DNA of 64,000 nt, from the NCBI RefSeq assembly GCF_014332695.1, contig NZ_MBUA01000023.1, positions 248,001 through 312,000 of the forward strand, read 5' to 3'. A model generated the notes under the pieces. That model did not search any database. It was not told the origin of the DNA and saw only the letters and a list, made by a program, of their open reading frames with translations. Within the stretch, counting starts at the first letter, position 1. Each line of letters begins with the position of its first letter. The stretch comes from Flavihumibacter stibioxidans. GTDB taxonomy: Bacteria; Bacteroidota; Bacteroidia; Chitinophagales; Chitinophagaceae. Shown piece by piece: positions 1 through 8,506 of the stretch. The position numbers and the translations under genes were made by a program.

Positions 1-835
1 GCGCATCCCTGGGCATGGGGTATTGCGCATTCGCAGGATCATCCACCACTACCACACCGGGTGCAGCAGAAAGCAGGGAACGAACTTCAGCAAGGTCAAA
101 ATCACGCTCAAACTCAACGTTCACGCTTTCACTGTGACCACCCATTACAGGGATACGAACAGTTGTAGCAGTAACAAGAATGCTGTCATCGCGCATGATT
201 TTTTTGGTTTCGTTCACCATTTTCATTTCCTCCTTGGTATAGCCATTATCGAGGAATACATCGATCTGCGGAATCACATTAAGGTCAATGGGATATTTGT
301 AAGCCATCTCACCTTCCACTCCCTTGCGTTCATTCATGAGCTGGTCTACTGCCTTAACTCCGGTACCGGTCACACTCTGGTAGGTTGATACCACCACCCT
401 TTTGATGCCGTACTTCTTGTGAAGAGGATTCAGGGCCACCACCATCTGAATGGTAGAACAGTTAGGGTTGGCAATGATCTTATCATTGGCGGTTAACACA
501 TCGGCATTGATTTCCGGTACCACCAGGGGTTTGGTGGGATCCATGCGCCAGGCAGAGGAGTTATCAATTACGGTGATCCCTGCCTCAGCAAATTTCGGAG
601 CCCACTCCAGTGAAGTGCTTCCGCCGGCTGAAAACAGCGCCACATCGGGTTTTGCTGCAATAGCGTCTGTCATGCTTACCACCCTGAATTTTTTTCCCAT
701 GTACTCCACTTCCTTTCCAACTGATTTTTCAGAGGCTACGGGAACCAGTTCGGTTACGGGGAAATTACGTTCTGCCAGAACCTGTAACATTTTGGTGCCG
801 ACAAGACCGGTGGCACCGACAACTGCAACTTTCAT
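1..835 (-). CDS. asd: Aspartate-semialdehyde dehydrogenase (3' end beyond window)
   Basis: Reduces aspartyl-phosphate to aspartate semialdehyde, the branch point to Lys, Met, Thr and Ile. Reading the minus strand from the ATG at 835 gives an N-terminal Rossmann motif (VAVVGATGLVGTKML), the SAGGSTS region, the IDNSSAWRMD segment and the catalytic-cysteine motif NPNCSTIQ, followed by the substrate-binding stretch RIPVMGGHSESVNVE. About 278 residues are visible; the family is about 330, so the C-terminus lies outside the window. It is preceded by a leader peptide and terminator hairpin that fit transcription attenuation by its end-product amino acids. Confidence 0.96.
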   Translation of the reverse strand, partial: MKVAVVGATGLVGTKMLQVLAERNFPVTELVPVASEKSVGKEVEYMGKKFRVVSMTDAIAAKPDVALFSAGGSTSLEWAPKFAEAGITVIDNSSAWRMDPTKPLVVPEINADVLTANDKIIANPNCSTIQMVVALNPLHKKYGIKRVVVSTYQSVTGTGVKAVDQLMNERKGVEGEMAYKYPIDLNVIPQIDVFLDNGYTKEEMKMVNETKKIMRDDSILVTATTVRIPVMGGHSESVNVEFERDFDLAEVRSLLSAAPGVVVVDDPANAQYPMPRDA

Positions 836-858
836 TTTCGTTTGCTTGCTTTTGGTTT

Positions 859-890
859 AAAAAAAAAAGCCTTCCACTTGGGGAAGGCTT
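859..890 (-). terminator. Intrinsic terminator (attenuator) ahead of asd
   Basis: On the minus strand a 9-bp perfect stem AAGCCTTCC / GGAAGGCTT (890-882 and 875-867) with a 6-nt loop runs into ten T residues. It ends 24 nt before the asd ATG, so it would stop transcription before asd rather than after a gene. The 5' arm CCTTCC (887-882) can instead pair with GGAAGG (931-926) inside the upstream leader ORF, which would be the antiterminator. Confidence 0.88.
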
Positions 891-918
891 AAGTCTATTA
901 TGAGTACATACACGACTA

Positions 919-981
919 TTACACACCTTCCTGGTTCAGGAGCTGTTTCTTAATCTTAATTGTATGTTTCGTCATTTTCAT
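919..981 (-). CDS. Leader peptide of the asd attenuator (20 codons)
   Basis: Minus-strand ORF ATG (981) to TAA (919). The first 12 residues are MKMTKHTIKIKK: 11 of 12 are Met, Lys, Thr or Ile, exactly the four amino acids made through aspartate semialdehyde. Codons 14-18 contain a 5-bp hairpin TCCTG-aac-CAGGA, and codons 17-19 carry GGAAGG, which is complementary to the 5' arm of the downstream terminator. This is the layout of a ribosome-mediated attenuator: stalling on Lys/Ile/Thr/Met codons would free GGAAGG to form the antiterminator. The function is inferred; the peptide and pairings are read directly. Confidence 0.85.
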   Translation of the reverse strand: MKMTKHTIKIKKQLLNQEGV

Positions 982-987
982 GGTGAA

Positions 988-1019
988 CAAAATTACGGTC
1001 CCGGGTTTTTTCACCCAAA
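988..1019 (-). promoter_or_regulatory. Bacteroidota-type promoter of the asd leader
   Basis: Minus strand: TTTG (1019-1016), exactly 20 nt, then TAATTTTG (995-988), an exact match to the TAnnTTTG -7 box. The leader-peptide ATG follows 6 nt later. An inverted repeat ACCCAAAT-att-ATTTGGGT (1013-1031) overlaps the -33 box and could be an operator shared with the divergent gene. Confidence 0.75.
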
Positions 1020-1032
1020 TATTATTTGGGTA

Positions 1033-1064
1033 TTGCATATAAATTTTTACCGGAGTAGTTTTCG
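1033..1064 (+). promoter_or_regulatory. Probable promoter of the lamin-tail gene
   Basis: TTG (1033-1035), 20 nt, then TAGTTTTCG (1056-1064), close to the TAnnTTTG box; the ATG is 3 nt further on. It is divergent from the asd leader promoter and shares the 1013-1031 inverted repeat upstream. Confidence 0.5.
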
Positions 1065-1067
1065 GGA

Positions 1068-2768
1068 ATGGTGAAGTCAGGACTTCTGTGTGTATTGTTG
1101 CTTTGTGCTGAAAGCCTTGCTGCGCAAAGGTTTTCCGTGGTTATTACCGAACTGATGGCGGATCCGGTTCCCTCAGTCGGATTACCTGCGGAAGAATATA
1201 TAGAGCTAACGAATGTTAGTGGCCGGTTGATAGATCTTTCCCGCTGGCGACTCACCAATGGCAGGACCACCGGGCAATTTCCGGACAGTGTCTTTCTTTA
1301 TCCCGACAGCATCCTGATCCTATGTGCCAACAGGGCCTACCCATATTTTCAACCCTATGGCCGCGTCATTATACTGGATCGATTTCCGGTGATCTCCAAC
1401 AGCGGTGACACGCTGGTGTTACAGGATGCAAATCTTGAAACGGTTCATGCAGTAGCCTGGCATCCCTCCCTGCTACCCGAAGGGAAAAATGATGGCGGCT
1501 GGAGCCTCGAAATGGTAAATAAAAATTTGCCCTGCAGTTTCCGGCAAAACTGGAAAGCCAGTGAAAATACTTCAGGTGGAACACCGGGAAAGCCCAACAG
1601 CCTGGATACGGCAACCGCAGTGGTGACGGTTTCATTACTGGTTCATGCCCACTGCCCCGACCCCTACCGGGTGGTGCTGGAATTTGATGATGCCATCGAT
1701 CCAAATGCCGCGGGCAATATAAGCCTCTATGAATCCGACCTCGCGCCGGTCATAGTTTCTGCGAAAGCGATTCCCCCGCTGTTTCACCAGGTCGAACTGC
1801 AACTTGCCGATTCCCTGAAAAAAGGAAACATTCACTGGCTCAGCGCCGCCAAAGTACCGGCCTGTGACCTTCACCCGTCGGGTGCCACCCGACGGGTGAA
1901 GGTGGGACTACCCGCTGAGCGTCCGGAAGGACTGGTCATCAATGAACTGATGAATAACCCGCCGGCAGGCGGGGCAGATTATGTTGAACTCTTTAATGCA
2001 GGCTCCGCGGCCGTCAACCTGCAACAACTGTCCTTCGGCAACCGCAACAGCAGGGGTGAGATCGCTTCCGTAAAACAGCTTGCAACAACTCCCCGTTACC
2101 TGTTTCCGGGAGATTATATTGCCCTGACCACAGATCCTGGCTGGCTGCAGCATCAATACCATACGATTGATCCGTTTGCACTGTTGCAGTCCGGCAGCCT
2201 CCCCTCCTGGCCTGACCAGCGGGGACATGTATTATTACTAAACCAGGATAACCAGGTCATGGATGAACTACCCTATGATGAAAGCTGGCATTTTGAACTC
2301 GTGCGCAATCAGGAAGGAGTGGCACTGGAGAGAACCGATCCCGCTAAAAATACCAGCGAACGGACCAACTGGCATTCTGCGGCTATGCATGCAGGTTATG
2401 GAACCCCCGGTTATAAAAATTCACAGTCACTGGAGGGTTCAGGTAAACCGGCAGCGGTATGGCTGGAAGCCCCCTATTTTTCGCCCGATGGTGATGGTCA
2501 GAATGAATCCTGCAATATACAGTACCGCTTTCCGGTACCCGGTTATGTTTGCAGCATCAGGATTTATGACCGCACAGGACAACCGGTGCGAAACCTTGTC
2601 AGCAATGGGCTTTGCGGCACAGCCGGACAGTTTGCCTGGGATGGCAGAAATGACGGTGGAAAGCTTTTACCCGCATCCATTTATATACTGGTAACGGAAA
2701 CCTTTCACCTGTCGGGAAAAACAAAGCGTTACCGGATCCCGGTAACGCTTGCAAGACCATTCAGGTGA
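1068..2768 (+). CDS. Secreted lamin-tail-domain protein with C-terminal FlgD/CHU_C-like domain
   Basis: 566 residues with an N-terminal signal peptide (cut after about AESLAAQ). Two lamin-tail domains are visible: one at about residues 22-175 (VITELMADPVPSVG, EEYIELTNVSG) and one at about 285-440 (VINELMNNPPAGGADYVELFN). Between them lies a Big_5-like beta domain. The C-terminus (about 465-566, SPDGDGQNESCNIQYRF, then FAWDGRNDGG) resembles the FlgD-Ig/gliding-motility-associated fold of Bacteroidota surface proteins. The role is unknown; it is probably a cell-surface or secreted adhesin-like protein. The coding sequence contains a long perfect palindrome at 1867-1903. Confidence 0.85.
   Translation: MVKSGLLCVLLLCAESLAAQRFSVVITELMADPVPSVGLPAEEYIELTNVSGRLIDLSRWRLTNGRTTGQFPDSVFLYPDSILILCANRAYPYFQPYGRVIILDRFPVISNSGDTLVLQDANLETVHAVAWHPSLLPEGKNDGGWSLEMVNKNLPCSFRQNWKASENTSGGTPGKPNSLDTATAVVTVSLLVHAHCPDPYRVVLEFDDAIDPNAAGNISLYESDLAPVIVSAKAIPPLFHQVELQLADSLKKGNIHWLSAAKVPACDLHPSGATRRVKVGLPAERPEGLVINELMNNPPAGGADYVELFNAGSAAVNLQQLSFGNRNSRGEIASVKQLATTPRYLFPGDYIALTTDPGWLQHQYHTIDPFALLQSGSLPSWPDQRGHVLLLNQDNQVMDELPYDESWHFELVRNQEGVALERTDPAKNTSERTNWHSAAMHAGYGTPGYKNSQSLEGSGKPAAVWLEAPYFSPDGDGQNESCNIQYRFPVPGYVCSIRIYDRTGQPVRNLVSNGLCGTAGQFAWDGRNDGGKLLPASIYILVTETFHLSGKTKRYRIPVTLARPFR
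1867..1903. repeat. Perfect 37-bp palindrome inside a coding region
   Basis: 18-bp arms (1867-1884 and 1886-1903) are exact reverse complements around a single C. Each arm also contains the smaller palindrome CACCCGTCGGGTG. The element reads through in frame in the lamin-tail gene and encodes roughly DLHPSGATRRVKV. Confidence 0.9.
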
Positions 2769-2809
2769 TAATGTATAAGGTGCGATGGCCCGAACGATAG
2801 CGGTTTACC

Positions 2810-3745
2810 TTAACCGTTACCGTTAGAAAGTTTGATATCGAAATTCACCAGGTCAACGAATTGCTGAACCCTTTGTTCTATATCGGCATCAGATATTTCC
2901 TTCATGCGGGTGGTTCCGAATTTTTCCACACAGAAAGATGCCAGCGCGGAACCCTTGATGACGGCGTTTTTCATGTTCTCAAAAGAGATGTCCTTCGTTG
3001 CGGCGAGGTGACCGATGAAACCACCGGCGAAGGTATCGCCGGCACCGGTTGGATCAAATACGTCTTCCAGGGGGAGAGCGGGTGCAAAGAAAACATTGTC
3101 GCCGTGGAACAGCAGGGCACCATGTTCACCCTTTTTGATCACGATGTATTTGGGACCCATTTTACGGATCTCCTTAGCGGCTTTCACGAGGGAGAACTGT
3201 CCGCTCAGCTGGCGCGCTTCACTATCGTTCACCATCAGCACATCCACTTCCTTCAGCACGGCTTCCAGGTCTTCCATGGCGGTGTCCATCCAGAAGTTCA
3301 TGGTATCCATGACAATCAGTTTAGGGCGTTGCTGCAGTTGTTTGATCACGCTCATCTGCAGGCTGGGCATCAGGTTACCGAGCATCAGGAATTCTGATCC
3401 CTGGTAGTTGTCGGGTACTACCGGCGAGAAATTGGCCAGCACATTCAACTGGGTGTCGAGGGTATCGCGGGAGTTCATATCCATGTGATATTTTCCCGCC
3501 CAGAAAAATGATTTCTCCTCCTGCTTAACCTGTACTCCGCTGAGTTGAACCCCACGGGCTTCCAGTGCATCCAGCTCTTCCTTCGGGAAGTCGTAGCCAA
3601 TCACAGACAACTGGTTCACGGGACGCACAAAATTGGATGCTGCCCAGGCCACATAGGTGGCAGACCCACCGATGATCTTACCGCTCTTTCCAAAAGGAGT
3701 TTCAATGGCATCGAAAGCCATGGTTCCAACGACAATTAACGACAT
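2810..3745 (-). CDS. PfkB-family sugar/nucleoside kinase
   Basis: 311 residues. The C-terminal signature DPTGAGDTFAGGF carries the catalytic Asp and anion hole of ribokinase-type kinases, and the N-terminus has GGSATYVAWAASNF, the substrate-binding Gly-Gly motif. It phosphorylates a sugar or nucleoside hydroxyl with ATP; which substrate cannot be told from the sequence. It is a single minus-strand gene convergent with the lamin-tail gene (41-nt gap) and divergent from the paa regulator. The start is the ATG at 3745. Confidence 0.9.
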   Translation of the reverse strand: MSLIVVGTMAFDAIETPFGKSGKIIGGSATYVAWAASNFVRPVNQLSVIGYDFPKEELDALEARGVQLSGVQVKQEEKSFFWAGKYHMDMNSRDTLDTQLNVLANFSPVVPDNYQGSEFLMLGNLMPSLQMSVIKQLQQRPKLIVMDTMNFWMDTAMEDLEAVLKEVDVLMVNDSEARQLSGQFSLVKAAKEIRKMGPKYIVIKKGEHGALLFHGDNVFFAPALPLEDVFDPTGAGDTFAGGFIGHLAATKDISFENMKNAVIKGSALASFCVEKFGTTRMKEISDADIEQRVQQFVDLVNFDIKLSNGNG

Positions 3746-3844
3746 ATTTGAGATTGTGGTTTGTAGATTCTGGTTTGGGTTTGTTCAAACCGGGGCAAAA
3801 CTAGCCGATTTTTACATAAAGACCGCGGGAATTGGCGCATGACT

Positions 3845-3876
3845 TTTGTGCTAACGCTTGTTCGTTTGTATATTTG
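3845..3876 (+). promoter_or_regulatory. Promoter of tetR-paaE with PaaR-like operator in the spacer
   Basis: TTTG (3845-3848), 20 nt, TATATTTG (3869-3876), an exact -7 match 4 nt before the ATG at 3881. The spacer contains CTAACGCTTGTTCG (3851-3864), which fits CNAACGNNCGTTNG, the operator I recall for Thermus PaaR, with one mismatch. Its position between the boxes fits autorepression by the TetR protein. Confidence 0.68.
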
Positions 3877-3880
3877 GGCT

Positions 3881-4471
3881 ATGGCCAAGATCAAGAGCAA
3901 AACAAACGGCACCAAAAAAGAAGTGATAGTGGAAGCTGCCACCCGGCTTTTCCGGGAAAAGGGCTTCAAAGCTGCCTCCATGCGGGATCTCGCAGAGGCA
4001 GTGGGCGTAGAAGCTGCCAGTCTCTATAATCATATCCAGTCGAAGGAAGAGCTGTTACAGGAAATCTGCTTTAAGGTAGCGAATGAATTCAACCACCACC
4101 TCGATACCATTGACAGCAGCAATGTGAGCAGTATTGATAAGGTGCAGGCCATCCTGCGTTTCCACATCCGCCAGATGATTGAACGCTATGAACTGGTGAT
4201 CGTGGCCGACCGCGACTGGAAGCACCTTTCCGATCCTTATCTCTCCAACTACCATAACCAGCGCCGCACCTATCGCAAGCGGCTGGCCGGACTCATCGAA
4301 AAGGGCATCGAAAAGGGCGAGATCAAGCCTGTGGATGCACCGACGGTGGTTTTGATCATGCTGCACGCGGTGAACGGCATTGAAAGCTGGCATCGCAGCA
4401 AGGAAAAGATCAGCGCCAGACAGCTCGAGGAGAATATGGTGCTCATCATGATCGAAGGCCTGAAAGCCTGA
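3881..4471 (+). CDS. TetR-family repressor of phenylacetate genes (PaaR-like)
   Basis: 196 residues from the ATG at 3881. An upstream GTG-type extension would run through the promoter and was not used. The N-terminal HTH is AATRLFREKGFKAASMRDLAEAVGVEAASLYNHI..., typical TetR; the rest is a helical ligand domain. It is followed 24 nt later by paaE and precedes paaABCD, so it is probably a phenylacetyl-CoA-responsive repressor. The same operator type is present at its own promoter and in front of paaA. Confidence 0.88.
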   Translation: MAKIKSKTNGTKKEVIVEAATRLFREKGFKAASMRDLAEAVGVEAASLYNHIQSKEELLQEICFKVANEFNHHLDTIDSSNVSSIDKVQAILRFHIRQMIERYELVIVADRDWKHLSDPYLSNYHNQRRTYRKRLAGLIEKGIEKGEIKPVDAPTVVLIMLHAVNGIESWHRSKEKISARQLEENMVLIMIEGLKA

Positions 4472-4495
4472 TCCAATAAAGATTAGAAAAGATTT

Positions 4496-5578
4496 ATGTC
4501 TATCCATTTCCATCCGCTGACCATCCTTGATATCCGGCGGGAAACCAGCGATTGCGTATCCATTGCCTTTGATATTCCGGACGCACTGAAAGATATTTTC
4601 CGGTTCCGCGAGGGACAAAATATTACCCTCCGCACTGTATTGAATGGCGAGGAACTGCGGCGATCCTACTCCGTTTGCAGTTCACCGCTGGAAGGAGAAC
4701 TGAGGGTGGCGGTGAAGGCAGTTTCGGAGGGCCGGTTTTCCAGGTATGCCAACAGCCAGCTGAAAAAAGGTGATACACTGGAAGTCCTGCCCCCTACCGG
4801 GAAATTTTACACCCGGCTGGACCCATCCCACCGTAAAAAATATGTTGCCATTGCGGCAGGAAGCGGAATTACCCCAATCTTCTCCATCATTAAAACCGTG
4901 CTGGCCACAGAACCACACAGTGAATTCACGTTGGTTTTTGGCAACCGTAACCGGTCATCCATCATATTCCGGGAAGCCCTGGAAGCCCTGAAAAATAAAT
5001 ACATGGAGCGGTTCCGCCTGGTTCATGTGCTGAGCCGGGAGAGAACCGATGCGGAGATCAATCACGGTCGTATCGATGCGGCCAAATGTGAGGAACTGGG
5101 AGCAAAACTGATCGACTGGATGGATTCCGATCATTATTTCCTCTGCGGTCCGGAAGCCATGATCTTTTCCGTGCGGGACTACCTGCTGGGACTGGGGGTG
5201 GATGGCAGCAAAATCCATTTCGAACTGTTTACGAGTCCCGGCCAGGTGGCGGGTGCCACTGCCGGCAAGTCTGCTGTGGTGGCGGATTCCGGACCTGTTT
5301 CCCATATTACCATTAAACTGGATGGTGTTTCCTTTGATTTTGACCTGCCCTATAACAGCCACAGCATCCTCGATGGGGCCTTACAGCAGGGAGCGGACCT
5401 GCCCTATGCCTGCAAAGGCGGTGTTTGCTGTACCTGCCGCGCAAAACTGGTGAGCGGCGAAGTGGAAATGGATGTCAACTATGCCCTGGAGCCCGAAGAA
5501 GTGGCTGCAGGATATATCCTGACCTGCCAGAGCCATCCCAGATCGGGAAAGGTGGTGGTTGATTTTGATTTGAGGTGA
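4496..5578 (+). CDS. paaE: 1,2-phenylacetyl-CoA epoxidase, reductase subunit PaaE
   Basis: 360 residues. N-terminal FAD-binding part with [10 protein letters not shown], then the NADPH domain ([21 protein letters not shown]), then a plant-type 2Fe-2S ferredoxin domain with [12 protein letters not shown] and a distal Cys in ILTCQSHP. It passes electrons from NADPH to the PaaA di-iron centre. Here it sits with tetR, separated from paaABCD by an operator-bearing gap, so the reductase and oxygenase parts are in adjacent but separate transcription units. Confidence 0.95.
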   Translation: MSIHFHPLTILDIRRETSDCVSIAFDIPDALKDIFRFREGQNITLRTVLNGEELRRSYSVCSSPLEGELRVAVKAVSEGRFSRYANSQLKKGDTLEVLPPTGKFYTRLDPSHRKKYVAIAAGSGITPIFSIIKTVLATEPHSEFTLVFGNRNRSSIIFREALEALKNKYMERFRLVHVLSRERTDAEINHGRIDAAKCEELGAKLIDWMDSDHYFLCGPEAMIFSVRDYLLGLGVDGSKIHFELFTSPGQVAGATAGKSAVVADSGPVSHITIKLDGVSFDFDLPYNSHSILDGALQQGADLPYACKGGVCCTCRAKLVSGEVEMDVNYALEPEEVAAGYILTCQSHPRSGKVVVDFDLR

Positions 5579-5585
5579 AATCAAA

Positions 5586-5626
5586 CTAACGACCGTTAGC
5601 GTTGTAATAGAATTTAGTTATTTTCG
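5586..5626 (+). promoter_or_regulatory. PaaR-type operator and -7 box of paaA
   Basis: CTAACGACCGTTAG (5586-5599) is a perfect 14-bp palindrome and an exact match to CNAACGNNCGTTNG. TATTTTCG (5619-5626) resembles the TAnnTTTG box and ends 4 nt before the paaA ATG, the same spacing as at tetR. The operator covers the place where a -33 box would lie; no clear TTTG is visible there. Confidence 0.65.
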
Positions 5627-5630
5627 AGCC

Positions 5631-6602
5631 ATGAATACCGAATCTGTTGCAGTAACGCCGGAGGAGCATTTCCAGGACAAGGTAAACCGGGAGGTGAAGA
5701 TCGAGCCCAGGGACTGGATGCCGGAAAAATACCGCCAGACCCTGATCAGGCAGATCTCGCAGCATGCGCACAGCGAGATCGTGGGCATGTTGCCCGAAGG
5801 GAACTGGATCACCCGCGCGCCGTCATTGAGGCGGAAAGCCACCCTTATTGCCAAGGTACAGGATGAAGCCGGACATGGATTGTATTTGTACAGCGCAGCG
5901 GAAACCCTGGGTATCAGCCGGGCGGAAATGATTGACCAACTACACAGCGGCAAAGCGAAATATTCAAGCATCTTCAATTATCCAACTTTAAACTGGGCGG
6001 ATATCGGCGCCATTGGCTGGCTGGTGGATGGAGCTGCCATCATGAACCAGGTGCCTTTGTGCCGGACTTCCTATGGACCTTATGCCCGCGCCATGGTGAG
6101 GATCTGCAAGGAAGAAAGTTTTCACCAGCGCCAGGGCTTTGAAATTTTGCTGACCCTCAGCAAAGGCACAGAAGCGCAGCGCCGCATGTGTCAGGATGCC
6201 ATCAACCGCTGGTGGTGGCCCAGTATCATGATGTTTGGGCCTTCGGACGATGCATCCCCGCATACGGCCCAAAGCATGAAATGGAAGATCAAACGCATTT
6301 CAAATGATGAGCTTCGGCAGAAATTTGTGGATGTGATAGCGGAACAGGTAAAGATTCTCGGCATGACTTTGCCCGATGAGGCCCTGGCCTGGAATGAAGC
6401 GCGCGGCCATTATGATTTTGGGACCATCAACTGGGAAGAATTCTGGAATGTGATCAGCGGAAATGGCCCCTGCAACAGGGAGCGGATCGCCGCGAGGATC
6501 GCTGCACATGAAGAAGGGGCCTGGGTTCGGGAAGCAGCGAGTGCTTTTGCTGAAAAGCAGCGCCAGCGCAGTGGTGGGAAGGATGAAAAAGCGGTTGCAT
6601 AG
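5631..6602 (+). CDS. paaA: 1,2-phenylacetyl-CoA epoxidase, catalytic subunit PaaA
   Basis: 323 residues. This ferritin-like di-iron subunit epoxidises the ring of phenylacetyl-CoA. Metal-ligand motifs are visible in [20 protein letters not shown] and [15 protein letters not shown], and the family block [11 protein letters not shown] follows. It is the first gene of paaABCD, with gaps of 32, 69 and 33 nt between successive genes. Control by the TetR protein is inferred from the operator in front. Confidence 0.97.
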   Translation: MNTESVAVTPEEHFQDKVNREVKIEPRDWMPEKYRQTLIRQISQHAHSEIVGMLPEGNWITRAPSLRRKATLIAKVQDEAGHGLYLYSAAETLGISRAEMIDQLHSGKAKYSSIFNYPTLNWADIGAIGWLVDGAAIMNQVPLCRTSYGPYARAMVRICKEESFHQRQGFEILLTLSKGTEAQRRMCQDAINRWWWPSIMMFGPSDDASPHTAQSMKWKIKRISNDELRQKFVDVIAEQVKILGMTLPDEALAWNEARGHYDFGTINWEEFWNVISGNGPCNRERIAARIAAHEEGAWVREAASAFAEKQRQRSGGKDEKAVA

Positions 6603-6634
6603 GTAGTGCACAGGAAGACAGAAAATCAACTGAT

Positions 6635-6997
6635 ATGAAACAATACTCGCGGATAATATTATACGGTGATTATGGCGACCGTGAAGTGGCCGGGAGTGGC
6701 GGGCAGGATGCAAGTCACCGGGACTGGCCATTGTGGGAGGTTTTCATCCGCAGCAAACAGGGGCTGGATCACAAACATGTGGGCAGCCTGCATGCGGCTG
6801 ACGCAGCCATGGCCATTGAAAACGCCCGCGATGTGTATACGCGCCGGCAGGAAGGAGTCAGCATTTGGGTAGTGGAAAGCAGGTACATCCATGCTTCCAA
6901 TCCCGATGAAGCCGAAAGCCTGTACGACCCTGCCAACGACAAAGTGTACCGGCATCCGACTTTTTATGACCTGCCGGATGAACTAACACACATGTAG
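6635..6997 (+). CDS. paaB: 1,2-phenylacetyl-CoA epoxidase subunit PaaB
   Basis: 120 residues. Small structural subunit of the epoxidase, recognised by WPLWEVFIRSKQGLDHKHVGSLHAADAAMA and the RRQEGVSIWVV block. It bridges PaaAC heterodimers in the known complex. The length is in the normal range for PaaB (about 95-120). The 69-nt gap to paaC holds four TTGACC units in a row, whose purpose is unknown. Confidence 0.95.
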   Translation: MKQYSRIILYGDYGDREVAGSGGQDASHRDWPLWEVFIRSKQGLDHKHVGSLHAADAAMAIENARDVYTRRQEGVSIWVVESRYIHASNPDEAESLYDPANDKVYRHPTFYDLPDELTHM

Positions 6998-7066
6998 ATC
7001 CACCATTCGCACATTGACCCCATTGACCTCTTGACCCTAATGGCCCATTGACCTATTTAACCAAAA

Positions 7067-7936
7067 ATGATTTCGGATAAATTCCTATACACGCTTTTCC
7101 TCGCCGACAACGCCCTGATCCTTGGGCATCGCAACAGTGAATGGACCGGCCATGGCCCGAACCTGGAACAGGATATTGCCATTTCGAATATTGCGCTGGA
7201 CCTGGTTGGACAGGCCCGAAACCTATATCAGTACGCTGCTGAGCAATACAACAACTATCGGGATGAACTCTCGGGACTCATCACCTCCCCTGCCTTTAAC
7301 CAGGTGCAGGGACCCATTGATGAGGATGACCTGGCCTACCTGCGCGATGTCAATGAATTCAGAAACAACTTGTTGGTGGAACAACCCAATGGCGACTGGG
7401 CGAAGACCATCCTGCGGCAGTTCCTGTTCAGCTGTTACCAGCAGTTATTGTACGAGCGTATGAAACAGAGCGCCGACCTGCAACTGGCGGCCATTGCGGA
7501 AAAATCACTCAAGGAAGTGTTATATCACGTGCGCTGGAGCGGTGAGTGGGTGATTCGGTTAGGAGATGGAACGGAGGAAAGTAAACGCAGGATGCAGGAA
7601 GCGATTGCTTCGCTTTGGAAGTTTACCGGTGAGTTGTTTATCGCTGCTTCCTTTGAGAAAGCGCTGGCTTCAGCGCCCACAGCACCTGCAGCATCCACGG
7701 GGGCGCCTGGTTCACCAATGGAAACCAGCCTGGCAGGATTGGTTCCCGCTCCGGAATCCTTAAAAGAAACCTGGCTGGAAAAAGTTGCCGGAACTTTTCG
7801 GCTGGCAACCCTCGACATGCCCGCCAATAGCTGGATGCAGCAGGGTGGCAAGGACTGTATCCATACCGAACACCTTGGATTCCTGTTAGCGGAAATGCAG
7901 TATTTGCAGCGCGCCTATCCGGGAAGTGAATGGTAA
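7067..7936 (+). CDS. paaC: 1,2-phenylacetyl-CoA epoxidase subunit PaaC
   Basis: 289 residues. Ferritin-like scaffold partner of PaaA; recognised by LADNALILGHRNSEWTGHGP, DIALDLVGQARN-type helices and YHVRWSGEWVIRLGDGTEES. It is longer than the about 250 residues usual for PaaC because residues 200-225 form an Ala/Pro/Ser/Thr-rich linker (SAPTAPAASTGAPGSP) before the last helices. The reading frame is intact on both sides. Confidence 0.94.
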   Translation: MISDKFLYTLFLADNALILGHRNSEWTGHGPNLEQDIAISNIALDLVGQARNLYQYAAEQYNNYRDELSGLITSPAFNQVQGPIDEDDLAYLRDVNEFRNNLLVEQPNGDWAKTILRQFLFSCYQQLLYERMKQSADLQLAAIAEKSLKEVLYHVRWSGEWVIRLGDGTEESKRRMQEAIASLWKFTGELFIAASFEKALASAPTAPAASTGAPGSPMETSLAGLVPAPESLKETWLEKVAGTFRLATLDMPANSWMQQGGKDCIHTEHLGFLLAEMQYLQRAYPGSEW

Positions 7937-7969
7937 AACGGAGCCAGGTCTGTGCGGTGAAATGACATC

Positions 7970-8506
7970 ATGAAAATGCAGGAGGCAAAGAACCATATTA
8001 CAGATATCAGGGCCGTTGACGCGGCCACCCAACAGGTATGGCAATACCTGGAGGAAGTAACCGACCCTGAGGTACCGGTATTAACGGTGGTGGACCTGGG
8101 GATTATTCGCGGGGTGATCACAGACGGCAAATCTGCCGAAGTGACCATTACACCCACTTACACCGGCTGCCCGGCGATGGATATGATCAGCACCAATATC
8201 AGGATGGTGCTGGCATCACACGGATATGCGCCGGTAACGATAAAAACCATCCTCTCACCTGCATGGACAACCGAATGGATGACGGAAGCGGGGAAAGAAA
8301 AACTGAAAGCGTATGGTATTGCGCCCCCCAATCCGAAACAATCGGTTTGCACACCGGAATATTTCCATCGCGAAGAAGCCGTGCAATGTCCGCACTGCAA
8401 TTCTTTCCATACCCATATGATCAGTGAATTTGGTTCCACCGCCTGCAAATCATTGTACCGGTGCGACGACTGCCAGGAACCGTTTGATTATTTCAAGTGC
8501 CATTAA
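7970..8506 (+). CDS. paaD: Phenylacetyl-CoA epoxidase maturation protein PaaD
   Basis: 178 residues. N-terminal MIP18/DUF59 domain (EEVTDPEVPVLTVVDLGII, TPTYTGCPAMDMI) and a C-terminal zinc-ribbon-like part with CPHCNSFHTHMIS ... CKSLYRCDDCQEPF. It is thought to help insert iron or an Fe-S cluster for the epoxidase. It is the last gene of paaABCD and its stop overlaps the stop of the opposite-strand MORN gene by 4 bp. Confidence 0.94.
   Translation: MKMQEAKNHITDIRAVDAATQQVWQYLEEVTDPEVPVLTVVDLGIIRGVITDGKSAEVTITPTYTGCPAMDMISTNIRMVLASHGYAPVTIKTILSPAWTTEWMTEAGKEKLKAYGIAPPNPKQSVCTPEYFHREEAVQCPHCNSFHTHMISEFGSTACKSLYRCDDCQEPFDYFKCH

Noticed and set aside
7003-7055. Four TTGACC units between paaB and paaC considered as regulator sites
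   Set aside because: They are inside an operon without a promoter and no matching regulator motif is known to me.
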